Positions 34,099 through 42,247 of a stretch of DNA of 64,000 nt are shown piece by piece. Where the stretch lies: NCBI RefSeq assembly GCF_963664135.1, contig NZ_OY760905.1, forward strand, positions 868,001-932,000, written 5' to 3'. The notes under the pieces are model-generated. The model ran no database searches. It saw only the letters and a program-made list of their open reading frames with translations, and was not told where the DNA came from. Within the stretch, counting starts at the first letter, position 1; every line of letters starts with the position of its first letter. This DNA is from an uncultured Acetobacterium sp. (GTDB lineage: Bacteria; Bacillota; Clostridia; Eubacteriales; Eubacteriaceae). Position numbers and translations under genes: made by a program.

Positions 34099-37000
34099 AT
34101 GAAAGACACACAAACACGAGAACATGAACAGACCGCGGTAAAAATGCGGTTATCCACCAAATTGCTGGCCTTTACCACCCTGCTGCTAGCCGCAGCGATT
34201 CTCACCCTGGGGTTGATTGCCATTAATTTGGGATCAGCCGCCCTGACCAATCAATCAAGTGTTCAAGAGCAGGCTTTTGCTATCGAAGGGGCAGATCATA
34301 TCGGTGCCATTGTCGATCGTAATCTGTCCACCTTAAGTGAAATTGGCTTGCGCGCACGAACAGCCACCATGGATTGGAATACCCAGGTCTCTTCGATATC
34401 CGGAGATGTGGACCGCTTAGGGTATGAGGACATCGGGGTAATGGATATGAATGGCAATGGCAAATATATCAAAGGCGGTCAGGAATTCAAATCGGATGGT
34501 CAATTCTGGTATAAAGAAGGCTTTGCTGGAAAAACATCGATTTCTGATGTAGCCATCAGTAAGGTCACTAAGCAACCAGTTGTCTTTGACATTGCTCCGA
34601 TCATGAATAATGGTCAGGTGGTCGGTCTCCTTGTTGGACGTCGCGAGCCTACTTTTATGAAAGATATCACCAACAGTATGGGTGACGGGGACCGAAAATA
34701 TGGCATGGTGATTAATCAGGATGGTGCGGTGATGGCACATCCCAATGATCAGCTCATCCTGGACCAAACCAACATCTTTACTGAAGTTGAAAACAATGGT
34801 TCTTTAAAAGATTTTGGGCAGGCCATCCAGAAATTAGGAGTGGGACAAATCGGAAGTATTTCATATACTTACAATGGTGATCAAAAGCTTGGCTATACTG
34901 CTCCTGTACCTGGCACCAACTGGACCCTCATCGTCACCGAATTTCAAGATGATGTGCTGGCTCCCATTAATAATTTAAGAAATGCCATTCTGATCGCCTC
35001 GGTTATGATTTTATTAATCGGCGGTCTGGCTACCTTTATTCTGGCTCGAAAAATAACCAAACCGATTATTTCTCTAAATCATATGATCAAAGAAATAACC
35101 CAGGGACATTTGGGAGCACGTCTGGAAGTAGACTCCAAAGATGAGGTCGGCGAAATGACCACCTCTATGAACCAACTGGCCGATGATCTCCAGAATGTGG
35201 TGATCGGTACCATGAACCAGATTGCCAATGGTGATGTGTCTGCAAACATCGAGCTAAGAGATCCCCAGGACGAAATTGCTCCGGCACTGAAACTGACAAC
35301 AGAAACCATTCGAGGTTTGATCTCCGAAGCCACGATGCTTGCTCAGGCTGCCATCAATGGCCAATGGGAAACACGTGGAAATGCCGAAGCGTTTAATGGC
35401 GGTTTCAAAGAAATCGTTGAAGGTGTTAACGCCACCCTGGATACCATAGTGGATAAAATGGTCTGGTATGAAGCTATTATCGATGCCATTCCGTTCCCCA
35501 TTCACGTTACCGATATGGACATGAAATGGACGTTTTTAAATAAACCGTTTGCCGATTTAATGATTGCCAATGGTGTCATCAAAGATCGCAATTCAGCCTG
35601 CGGCATGGACTGCTACAATGCTAATGCCGATATTTGCCGAACCGAAGGCTGCGGGATTCGACGTCTGGTTGATCAGGGCTTAAGCGACAGCTATTTCGAA
35701 TGGGTTGGTCGAAACAACAAGCAAGATACCGCTTATCTTAAAAATAGAAACGGTGAAAATATTGGCTTCGTCGAAGTCGTCACCGACTTAACCCCGATTA
35801 TCCGGGTCAGCACCTATACCAGCAATGAGGTCACCCGCCTTGAAAATAACCTGAGCTGCTTAGCCCAGGGAAATCTGGACTTTGACATGAATATAGGTGA
35901 ACCCGACGAATACACCACCGAGGTCAGCACCCAGTTCCACAAAATTGGTGGAACCTTGGCTGATGTGAGACAATCCATTGGCAATCTGATCGACGATGCC
36001 AGCATGCTCGCTCAGGCCGGGATTGATGGCAAACTGAGTACAAGGGCCGATGCCAGCAAGCATCAAGGCGACTTCGCCAAAATTGTTGATGGTGTTAATG
36101 CTACTCTGGATGCCGTTGTTGCACCAGTGCAGGAAGCTTCTGATACCCTTCAGGAACTTGCCAGAGGCAATCTGAACACCGGTATGGTTGGTAACTACAA
36201 CGGTGATTACACCCAAATTAAAGACGCAATGAACCAGACCGTTGCCTTCCTAAAAAGCTATGTCGATGAAATTGCCAATACCCTGGCCGAAATGGGTAAC
36301 GGTAACCTGGATATGGAAATTACGGCCGAATATCTGGGCGATTTCCAGGCCATTAAAACCGGTCTCAATGGAATCGCCGCCACCCTCAGCGAAACCATGG
36401 CAGAAATTAACGAAGCCGCCGGACAGGTAGAAGCTGGCGCACGACAGATTTCTGATGGTGGACAGGCCTTATCTCAAGGAACTACCGAACAGGCCAGTGC
36501 CATCCAACAGCTCAATGCCTCCATTGAAGAAGTGGCGGGAGAAACGAAAAAGAACGCCTCACATGCCAATGAAGCTAATGAACGGGCCCTGGAGGTTCGC
36601 AGTCACGCCGAGGTTGGCAATGAACAGATGACCAAGATGGTTGCTGCCATGATCGACATTAATGAATCCTCTAAAAGCATTTCGAAAATTATCAAGGTTA
36701 TTGACGATATCGCCTTCCAGACCAACATTCTGGCTCTTAACGCCGCGGTTGAAGCCGCCCGGGCTGGCCAACACGGCAAAGGCTTTGCCGTTGTTGCCGA
36801 AGAAGTCCGATCACTGGCTGCCCGCAGCGCTGAAGCTGCCAAAGAAACCACTGGTCTCATTGAAGGTTCAATTGACAAGGTCGAAGCTGGAACAAAAATT
36901 GCCGATGAAACGGCCGCCAGCTTAGTTGAAATTTTGAATGAAATTGAAAAAGTAACTGGTCTAGTGGGCAACATCGCCCGAGCCTCCAATGAACAAGCCA

Positions 37001-37278
37001 CCGAAATCGCTCAGATCACCCAGGGCATTGAACAGGTTTCCACCGTGGTTCAGACCAACTCCGCCACTGCCGAGGAAAGTGCTGCTGCCAGTGAGGAACT
37101 GTCCGGTCAGGCCGAAATGCTCAAGCAAATGGTTGGTGCTTTCAAGATAAAAAGAAAAGGATCAGCCCCTCGCACGGTGTCACCACAACAAGTAACAAAA
37201 AAAACGGTGGAACCGAGAGATTCTAACCTGACCGCTCCCCGAATTGTTCTAGATGATATGGAAATGGATAAGTACTAA
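34099..37278 (+). CDS. Methyl-accepting chemotaxis protein with single-Cache sensor and cysteine-bearing PAS domain
   Basis: A 1059-residue chemoreceptor with an N-terminal span (about 20-45), a periplasmic-type single Cache sensor (about 55-285), a second span (near 300), HAMP segments, a PAS domain with [20 protein letters not shown] (about 500-520) and a signalling domain ([20 protein letters not shown] near 874). From the PAS domain onward it is nearly the same as the preceding chemoreceptor, while the Cache domain is different, so the two share output and internal sensing but read different external ligands. AAAGGAG precedes the ATG. A SigD-type promoter lies 140 bp upstream. Confidence 0.92.
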   Translation: MKDTQTREHEQTAVKMRLSTKLLAFTTLLLAAAILTLGLIAINLGSAALTNQSSVQEQAFAIEGADHIGAIVDRNLSTLSEIGLRARTATMDWNTQVSSISGDVDRLGYEDIGVMDMNGNGKYIKGGQEFKSDGQFWYKEGFAGKTSISDVAISKVTKQPVVFDIAPIMNNGQVVGLLVGRREPTFMKDITNSMGDGDRKYGMVINQDGAVMAHPNDQLILDQTNIFTEVENNGSLKDFGQAIQKLGVGQIGSISYTYNGDQKLGYTAPVPGTNWTLIVTEFQDDVLAPINNLRNAILIASVMILLIGGLATFILARKITKPIISLNHMIKEITQGHLGARLEVDSKDEVGEMTTSMNQLADDLQNVVIGTMNQIANGDVSANIELRDPQDEIAPALKLTTETIRGLISEATMLAQAAINGQWETRGNAEAFNGGFKEIVEGVNATLDTIVDKMVWYEAIIDAIPFPIHVTDMDMKWTFLNKPFADLMIANGVIKDRNSACGMDCYNANADICRTEGCGIRRLVDQGLSDSYFEWVGRNNKQDTAYLKNRNGENIGFVEVVTDLTPIIRVSTYTSNEVTRLENNLSCLAQGNLDFDMNIGEPDEYTTEVSTQFHKIGGTLADVRQSIGNLIDDASMLAQAGIDGKLSTRADASKHQGDFAKIVDGVNATLDAVVAPVQEASDTLQELARGNLNTGMVGNYNGDYTQIKDAMNQTVAFLKSYVDEIANTLAEMGNGNLDMEITAEYLGDFQAIKTGLNGIAATLSETMAEINEAAGQVEAGARQISDGGQALSQGTTEQASAIQQLNASIEEVAGETKKNASHANEANERALEVRSHAEVGNEQMTKMVAAMIDINESSKSISKIIKVIDDIAFQTNILALNAAVEAARAGQHGKGFAVVAEEVRSLAARSAEAAKETTGLIEGSIDKVEAGTKIADETAASLVEILNEIEKVTGLVGNIARASNEQATEIAQITQGIEQVSTVVQTNSATAEESAAASEELSGQAEMLKQMVGAFKIKRKGSAPRTVSPQQVTKKTVEPRDSNLTAPRIVLDDMEMDKY

Positions 37279-37355
37279 AACCAGTATAAAGTTGACCTCG
37301 TCTCTTGGCCGCAGCCTTTTCTAGCTGTGTTGGTCGCATTTTATCTGTGAAATCC

Positions 37356-37397
37356 AAACAAAAAACAGGCACCTGTGAGGATGCCTGTTTTTTGTTT
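37356..37397. terminator. Bidirectional terminator between convergent genes
   Basis: A 16-bp stem (37356-37371 with 37382-37397) with A-rich left and T-rich right flanks. It serves the chemoreceptor on the plus strand and the bactofilin-like gene on the minus strand. Confidence 0.85.
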
Positions 37398-37405
37398 AGC
37401 AATAT

Positions 37406-38698
37406 TTATTTAATGGTATCGTCATCATTCAGTTTAATCACTTCGGTTGGTTCCACAACAGCTACTGAATTATCTTCTTTTTCAACTGTTTCATCGATCA
37501 TTAAAATCCCCTCATTTGCTTCTGCCCGTTCATCTTTCAGTTTTTTATTGGTAAACAGCACATTGTAGCAAATAAAGCCCACTCCCACAACATCCAGGAA
37601 CAGGAACACAAGGAAGTTTACAATTGGAATGTATCCCAATATGATGGCAGCGACTGCGATAATCAGAATTGATACAAATGAACTAAGCAGTGGTTTCATT
37701 TTATCATCAAAGAATCGAGTCAGCAGTTTGGAAAAGACCACTGCCGCTACTGGCATTGCCAAGATTGACATGGCGATGATCCCAAGGGTCATTGCTATCC
37801 CAAAAGGCACATAAATAATAAAGGACACAATCAATGCCAATGGTGTCAGAAAAAAGAATCCTGCCCCGATTCCCAATGAAGCTAAAATATGTTTTTTTGC
37901 CAAAATTGAGGTATTGGCATTAAACTCTTTCGTCAGGAATGTGATTAATACCCAGATTACCAGGATAAATGCCAGTTTGGTGATAATGGATAGCAGAATT
38001 GAGCCGACTGATGGTCCCTGATTTTCTTTAATCGTCTGTTCTTCTGTAACCTTTTCCCAATTAACAGCAGGGGCGCTAGCGCCTGGGGATACAATGGCTT
38101 CGTTGGCACTGCGGTTATTGATTGGTCCGGCAATGGTTGCACCACTGTTGATTGCCAGTTGATCCACATCTGTTTCGACAAATCCTTTGACAACGCCATT
38201 AATCGAAACGTTTCCAGCTCCAGCCCGAAGATTTCGTCCCACAGTTCCATCAATGTTTACGTTGGCACCGGCAAGAAAGGCATCTCGGTTGATGTTGGCT
38301 GATTTACTGATGGTCAGATCGGAACAAGCCCCAAATAAATCCCGGACTATTTCACCATTAATGATAACCTGGTTAGCTGCTGTGTAGAGGTTCCCATTGA
38401 TTTTCCCATTGACCGTTACAGTATTACCAGTTGCGAAAACATCGCCGTTGTATTCGCCATCTAAAGTAATCGCATTACCAGCAAAAAAGGTGGTTGTATC
38501 AAACACTGAGTTGGCGGTGATATTTGATCCGGCAAAAGCAAATTCCGCATTTGGAACCGATGGACCTTCGATATTTACATTCCCCGCTGAATCCTCAAAA
38601 CTGCTGACATTCTTATCGGTAGCACCGAAAGCGGTGGACACGGTAAGAAGCAATACCATCATCAACATTAAAACTGACACACTTATTTTTTTAAACAT
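37406..38698 (-). CDS. Exported bactofilin-like polymer-forming protein with C-terminal membrane domain
   Basis: A 430-residue protein with a signal peptide (1-25), a repetitive beta-helix region (about 35-200) and four or more membrane spans (about 230-400), ending in a charged tail. The helix has short repeats such as LDGEYNGDVFATGNTVTVNG and INGNLYTAANQVIINGEI, typical of bactofilins. Bactofilins usually polymerise in the cytoplasm; here the fold is predicted outside, anchored by the following spans. It is the last of a unit with an ECF sigma factor and a small membrane protein, so an envelope-stress or cell-shape role is likely by inference. Confidence 0.75.
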   Translation of the reverse strand: MFKKISVSVLMLMMVLLLTVSTAFGATDKNVSSFEDSAGNVNIEGPSVPNAEFAFAGSNITANSVFDTTTFFAGNAITLDGEYNGDVFATGNTVTVNGKINGNLYTAANQVIINGEIVRDLFGACSDLTISKSANINRDAFLAGANVNIDGTVGRNLRAGAGNVSINGVVKGFVETDVDQLAINSGATIAGPINNRSANEAIVSPGASAPAVNWEKVTEEQTIKENQGPSVGSILLSIITKLAFILVIWVLITFLTKEFNANTSILAKKHILASLGIGAGFFFLTPLALIVSFIIYVPFGIAMTLGIIAMSILAMPVAAVVFSKLLTRFFDDKMKPLLSSFVSILIIAVAAIILGYIPIVNFLVFLFLDVVGVGFICYNVLFTNKKLKDERAEANEGILMIDETVEKEDNSVAVVEPTEVIKLNDDDTIK

Positions 38699-38738
38699 TT
38701 TCTTTCTCCTTCAATTTTTTATATATTAAGCATTAAGC

Positions 38739-39134
38739 TTAACAGAAATGATTCTCATTTTTTAGATGATTAATCATAACTCCTGTTCCGACACAAATAA
38801 CCACAGAAAGTAAAAATGACAAGGCGGTTAAACTGTTTTGGAGCTGGTGAGAATAGCGGATGACAATGCTTGTGAACACCGTAATTACCATTGAATCGCC
38901 GGTTTGGGCAAAGACGATAAATCGCATCACCATAACGGAAAAGGCGATGGACAGAATATAAAACAGGGCAAACAAATCTGAATTCGCGGCAGTTTCCATA
39001 CCGGCCTGCTGGCTGATCCGTTTCATAATATCCAATTTTCGGCTGGTAAATGGAATGGCATTTCCATAGTTTTTCACGGTAGTTTCATTAAAGCCCAGAC
39101 ATGACATCATTTTATCACATTCATTCATTGTCAC
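38739..39134 (-). CDS. Small membrane protein, possible anti-sigma factor
   Basis: A 131-residue protein with two or three hydrophobic segments (about 52-72, 80-95, 100-122) and a short N-terminal cytoplasmic part. Its ATG overlaps the stop of the ECF sigma gene by 4 bp (ATGA type), indicating translational coupling. That arrangement is the usual one for an anti-sigma factor, but I see no zinc-binding H-x3-C-x2-C motif or recognised anti-sigma domain, so the role is inferred from position only. Confidence 0.6.
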   Translation of the reverse strand: MTMNECDKMMSCLGFNETTVKNYGNAIPFTSRKLDIMKRISQQAGMETAANSDLFALFYILSIAFSVMVMRFIVFAQTGDSMVITVFTSIVIRYSHQLQNSLTALSFLLSVVICVGTGVMINHLKNENHFC

Positions 39135-39700
39135 ATTCCTCCTTCATATAGGTTTTTGAGTTTTTTACAGGCCCGGTTCAGCCGGGAAGATAAGGTTCCC
39201 ATCGGGATATTCAAAAATTCACAGATCTTTTTATAGTCCCAGTCATAATAATATCGAAGGATCACCGCCCCTTTGAGTTCGTGGGGCAGCAGATCAAGAG
39301 ATTTTTGAAGCTCACCAAAATCTAATGAATCGATGTTGTCATAACTCAGGGACTCATCAGCAAATAGGCTTTCGCCGTTTTCCTGATCATCCAGATAAAC
39401 CATGGTTTTATTTTTTCTCAATAAATCGAGACTGTTGTTATGAACAATTTTCAGAAACCAGTTTTTAAAACTGCTGTCCAACCGATACTGTTTAATTTTA
39501 GCAAATGCCTTTAAAAAACTTTCCGCCACCACATCCTGTGCATCAAATTCGTTTTTAAGAAGAGAATAAGCATAAACATACGCATATCGCTCATATCGTT
39601 CAACGATCGGTTCGAAATATCCGGAATTTCCGGTTGCGATATACTTCTTGATCAAAGCATCATCCGCTTCCTCTTCTTTATGTTTGTTCAAAAATTCCAC
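39131..39700 (-). CDS. ECF-type RNA polymerase sigma factor
   Basis: A 189-residue sigma-70 family protein of the extracytoplasmic function group. Region 2 (about 20-90) includes YAYVYAYSLLKNEFDAQDVV and FKNWFLKIVHNNSLDLLRK; region 4 (about 125-180) includes LPHELKGAVILRYYYDWDYK and IPMGTLSSRLNRACKKLK. It is first in a unit with a small membrane protein and a bactofilin-like exported protein, which are likely both its regulator and its target. The upstream gap carries no obvious SigA promoter, so autoregulation is plausible. Confidence 0.92.
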   Translation of the reverse strand: MEFLNKHKEEEADDALIKKYIATGNSGYFEPIVERYERYAYVYAYSLLKNEFDAQDVVAESFLKAFAKIKQYRLDSSFKNWFLKIVHNNSLDLLRKNKTMVYLDDQENGESLFADESLSYDNIDSLDFGELQKSLDLLPHELKGAVILRYYYDWDYKKICEFLNIPMGTLSSRLNRACKKLKNLYEGGM

Positions 39701-39805
39701 CTCCGTTTTTTCTGCACATCTATATAACGGCTGAGCTCACGGTTTTCTTCCCATAATTTTTAAAAAAATAAAAGAAATAAAAATTATTGGAAAACTCGCA
39801 AAAAA

Positions 39806-39828
39806 GCACTGGTTTATAACCAGCGCTG
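39806..39828 (-). terminator. Terminator of the lipoprotein gene
   Basis: AGCACTGG (39806-39813) pairs with CCAGCGCT (39821-39828), with one mismatch and an A-run on the left. Confidence 0.6.
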
Positions 39829-39884
39829 AAAATCTTAAATGCATGTCTCTCATAATACTGATTGCTTAAAATTTACAACTGCTG

Positions 39885-40505
39885 CTATAACAGATTATCT
39901 TTAAATTCGGCACTGAGCACCGTGTCGGTATCGGCGTCGAAGGTCACAATCAGGATGGAGCCATCTGTATTGATCCAGGCCAAGGCATAGGCTTCTTTGT
40001 CTTGACTATTAGGAACAACCATCCTGAGCATTTCCACCCCCACACCTATCAGCGCTTTTTTGACATTACTACGGGTCATCCCCTGGCTAATTTTAGCAAC
40101 TTGTTCTTTTGTTACACTGGCATTACTCAGTTCAATGAGTTCCCGGGCCCCAGTGGTGGGAATCAAGACCTTCAAAGTAACTAAATCCTTGGTATTATAA
40201 AACACATTGACTGCGTAGCCTGTGTCAGGATCTACATAAACATAGGAACCTTGAGCTGCAGTATTCCCCGTTGCTCCCAATGCCTTTTCAACATTTTCCT
40301 TTTTATCGTTGATTTCAATCTGGTTATAGAGAGCAAAAATTGGATTGTCGGATACAGCCTCCTGCTTTGAATCACTACTGGATGCCGTTGCACTTTTAGA
40401 TTCTGATGATTGCTCTCCGTTTGATGAACAGCCTGTAATTAGTAACGCTATGCTAAAAAACAGTCCCACAATTAATAGCACCCCGATCGTTTTCCTTTTA
40501 TTCAT
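39885..40505 (-). CDS. Predicted lipoprotein with two SmpA/BLIP-like repeats
   Basis: A 206-residue secreted lipoprotein. The N-terminus has a charged start, a hydrophobic segment and a lipobox LITGC (lipidated Cys near 26), then a serine-rich linker. Two similar units follow, each with an E/I-x-K-E/S-x-V-x-K-A-L-G/I motif (KKENVEKALGATG and MTRSNVKKALIGVG) typical of the small alpha-beta fold of SmpA/OmlA and beta-lactamase-inhibitor-like proteins. It lies alone between terminators. A cell-surface binding role is likely; the partner is unknown. Confidence 0.7.
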   Translation of the reverse strand: MNKRKTIGVLLIVGLFFSIALLITGCSSNGEQSSESKSATASSSDSKQEAVSDNPIFALYNQIEINDKKENVEKALGATGNTAAQGSYVYVDPDTGYAVNVFYNTKDLVTLKVLIPTTGARELIELSNASVTKEQVAKISQGMTRSNVKKALIGVGVEMLRMVVPNSQDKEAYALAWINTDGSILIVTFDADTDTVLSAEFKDNLL

Positions 40506-40666
40506 TAAAGTAGTCCCCTTCCTTTTCGTTCTTAACTTTTTAAGAGATTGAGAGATATTTATGAATTTTATATTTTTCTACCCTCAAATGTCATTTTATA
40601 ACATCATTCAATCCCCTCGATGACATAAACCAATTTTTGAAATCTGTAAATTTGGCATGATAAAAA

Positions 40667-40696
40667 GCAGAAGTAAATTAACAACTTACCATCTGC
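40667..40696 (-). terminator. Possible terminator of the two-span membrane protein gene
   Basis: GCAGA..GTAA pairs with TTAC..TCTGC across 40667-40696, with mismatches, and an A-run lies on the left. Confidence 0.4.
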
Positions 40697-40723
40697 CAGT
40701 TTCTAACCAATGCATGACGCTGT

Positions 40724-41392
40724 TTATTTTTTGTTTAAAAAATTAAATATTTCATCCAGACGACTTTGTACGTCATTAAGTACCTGATTTTCATCCTGAT
40801 TGGTGATCACCGCAAATAATTTTTCGATATCCACATCCCCATAAGCGTCGTTTAATTGCTTATTTAAGAAGGCATTCATAAAACCGTCCACCACAGTTCT
40901 GAGAATGGCTACGTTTTTCTGCAACCCATTAATCATATCTGCTTTTTTCCCACGGTTAATAAAAAAATCCAACTCCATAAGGTTCATCATATAAGGCGAG
41001 CTATGGTAACCTAACCATTCTCTCACCTGTCGATTAAAATCTTTTTCTTCAATCATCAGGTATAGTTTGTCATGGGTCAGCTCTTTAAATTCAATATTAT
41101 CCAGTAACAGCAGCTTGAAATCAATCGTTAATTTTCTTGCTGAATCCCAGATTTCTGCCATAATTCGTCTTCTTTCAGTAGCATAACCTACCACTGCTAC
41201 GATTAGGCTAACCAGTGAACCAGTAAAAATGCCAAATAAAAAGGCATTATAATTATCCAGATTATTAAGGATATGCGTTTTAAATGGATCATTGAGTATG
41301 TTAGGAATCACATCATCGATGGCAAAAATCGCAAAGGCAGACAACACCGTCAGAATCAGGGTAACAATCGTACTGTACTTAAATGTTTTCAT
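40724..41392 (-). CDS. Membrane protein of unknown function
   Basis: A 222-residue protein with two N-terminal membrane spans (about 7-28 and 50-70) and a helical cytoplasmic region of about 145 residues with no recognised domain (VVGYATERRRIMAEIWDSAR onward). It stands alone between terminators. I recognise no family. Confidence 0.65.
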   Translation of the reverse strand: MKTFKYSTIVTLILTVLSAFAIFAIDDVIPNILNDPFKTHILNNLDNYNAFLFGIFTGSLVSLIVAVVGYATERRRIMAEIWDSARKLTIDFKLLLLDNIEFKELTHDKLYLMIEEKDFNRQVREWLGYHSSPYMMNLMELDFFINRGKKADMINGLQKNVAILRTVVDGFMNAFLNKQLNDAYGDVDIEKLFAVITNQDENQVLNDVQSRLDEIFNFLNKK

Positions 41393-41594
41393 CTTCTTCT
41401 CCTCAAACGCTCATTATTTTCTCTCATTATAGCGAAAAACCTGTTTGATGTAAACGAATCTGCCCATAAATACGCCTTCTACTCCTTTTTCTGATTATCT
41501 GAAACACACTTTAAATAAGACCTATACTTCATCAAGTTATTAAGATTCTAGACATCGATGTTCGTTTTAAACCTTTTCTTCCAAAAATAATACA

Positions 41595-41623
41595 GCCAGA
41601 GTCTCAAATGGTAAGACCCTGGC
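41595..41623 (-). terminator. Terminator of the VOC-family gene
   Basis: GCCAGAGTCT (41595-41604) pairs with AGACCCTGGC (41614-41623), with one mismatch. Confidence 0.55.
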
Positions 41624-41668
41624 CAGATTTCTTTCCAAACTAAAACTTTCTTGTAATGACTTTAGGCT

Positions 41669-42079
41669 TCATTCTGCCGATATTTGCCATCCAATGCCAA
41701 ATTTATCGGTTAGCGAACCATAGGCCTTGCTCCAGAAGGTTTCCTGGAGCAACATCTCCACTGACCCTTCTTTACTTAACAAACCAAACAGCCGTTTAAT
41801 TTCTTCCACATCATCATGCACAATGACCAGCGTAATGTTATTGCCTTTTGTAAAAGGCATCCCTGGCGGTACATCAGAAAACATGATGGTGTTCCCATTA
41901 ATATTCAGTTGCGCATTCGCCACAAGTTCCTTAACGTTATCGGACATGGGATAATTTGGGTCTGCCGGCATTTCTCCAAAAGTCATAATCTGAGGTGCCT
42001 CTGCCTTAAATACCTCCGTGTAAAATGCTACTGCTTCTCGACAGTTTCCGGGAAAATTAATATACGGTCCAATTTTCAT
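41669..42079 (-). CDS. VOC-family (PhnB/glyoxalase-like) protein
   Basis: A 136-residue protein of the PhnB/3-demethylubiquinone-methyltransferase-like branch of the vicinal oxygen chelate fold: YINFPGNCREAVAFYTEVFK at the start, INGNTIMFSDVPPG in the middle, and FWSKAYGSLTDKFGIGWQIS at the end. Members of this branch often lack the metal-binding residues and have no known reaction. The gene is monocistronic. Confidence 0.85.
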   Translation of the reverse strand: MKIGPYINFPGNCREAVAFYTEVFKAEAPQIMTFGEMPADPNYPMSDNVKELVANAQLNINGNTIMFSDVPPGMPFTKGNNITLVIVHDDVEEIKRLFGLLSKEGSVEMLLQETFWSKAYGSLTDKFGIGWQISAE

Positions 42080-42191
42080 CTTGTTTCTCCTTCATTTTTG
42101 ATCGGTTCAAATATTTCTGATTCTAGACCTTACATACCCTTTGGCAATGGATTTAAATCATGCTTTTATATTTATTATTCTAATAAAAAAA

Positions 42192-42217
42192 GCATCTGCA
42201 CGATCACGCGCAGATGC
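42192..42217 (-). terminator. Terminator of the P-type ATPase gene
   Basis: GCATCTGC (42192-42199) pairs with GCAGATGC (42210-42217). Eight A residues to the left form the U-tract on the minus strand. Confidence 0.8.
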
Positions 42218-42247
42218 CCATCAAACTAGTCCAATGATATCAAATAA

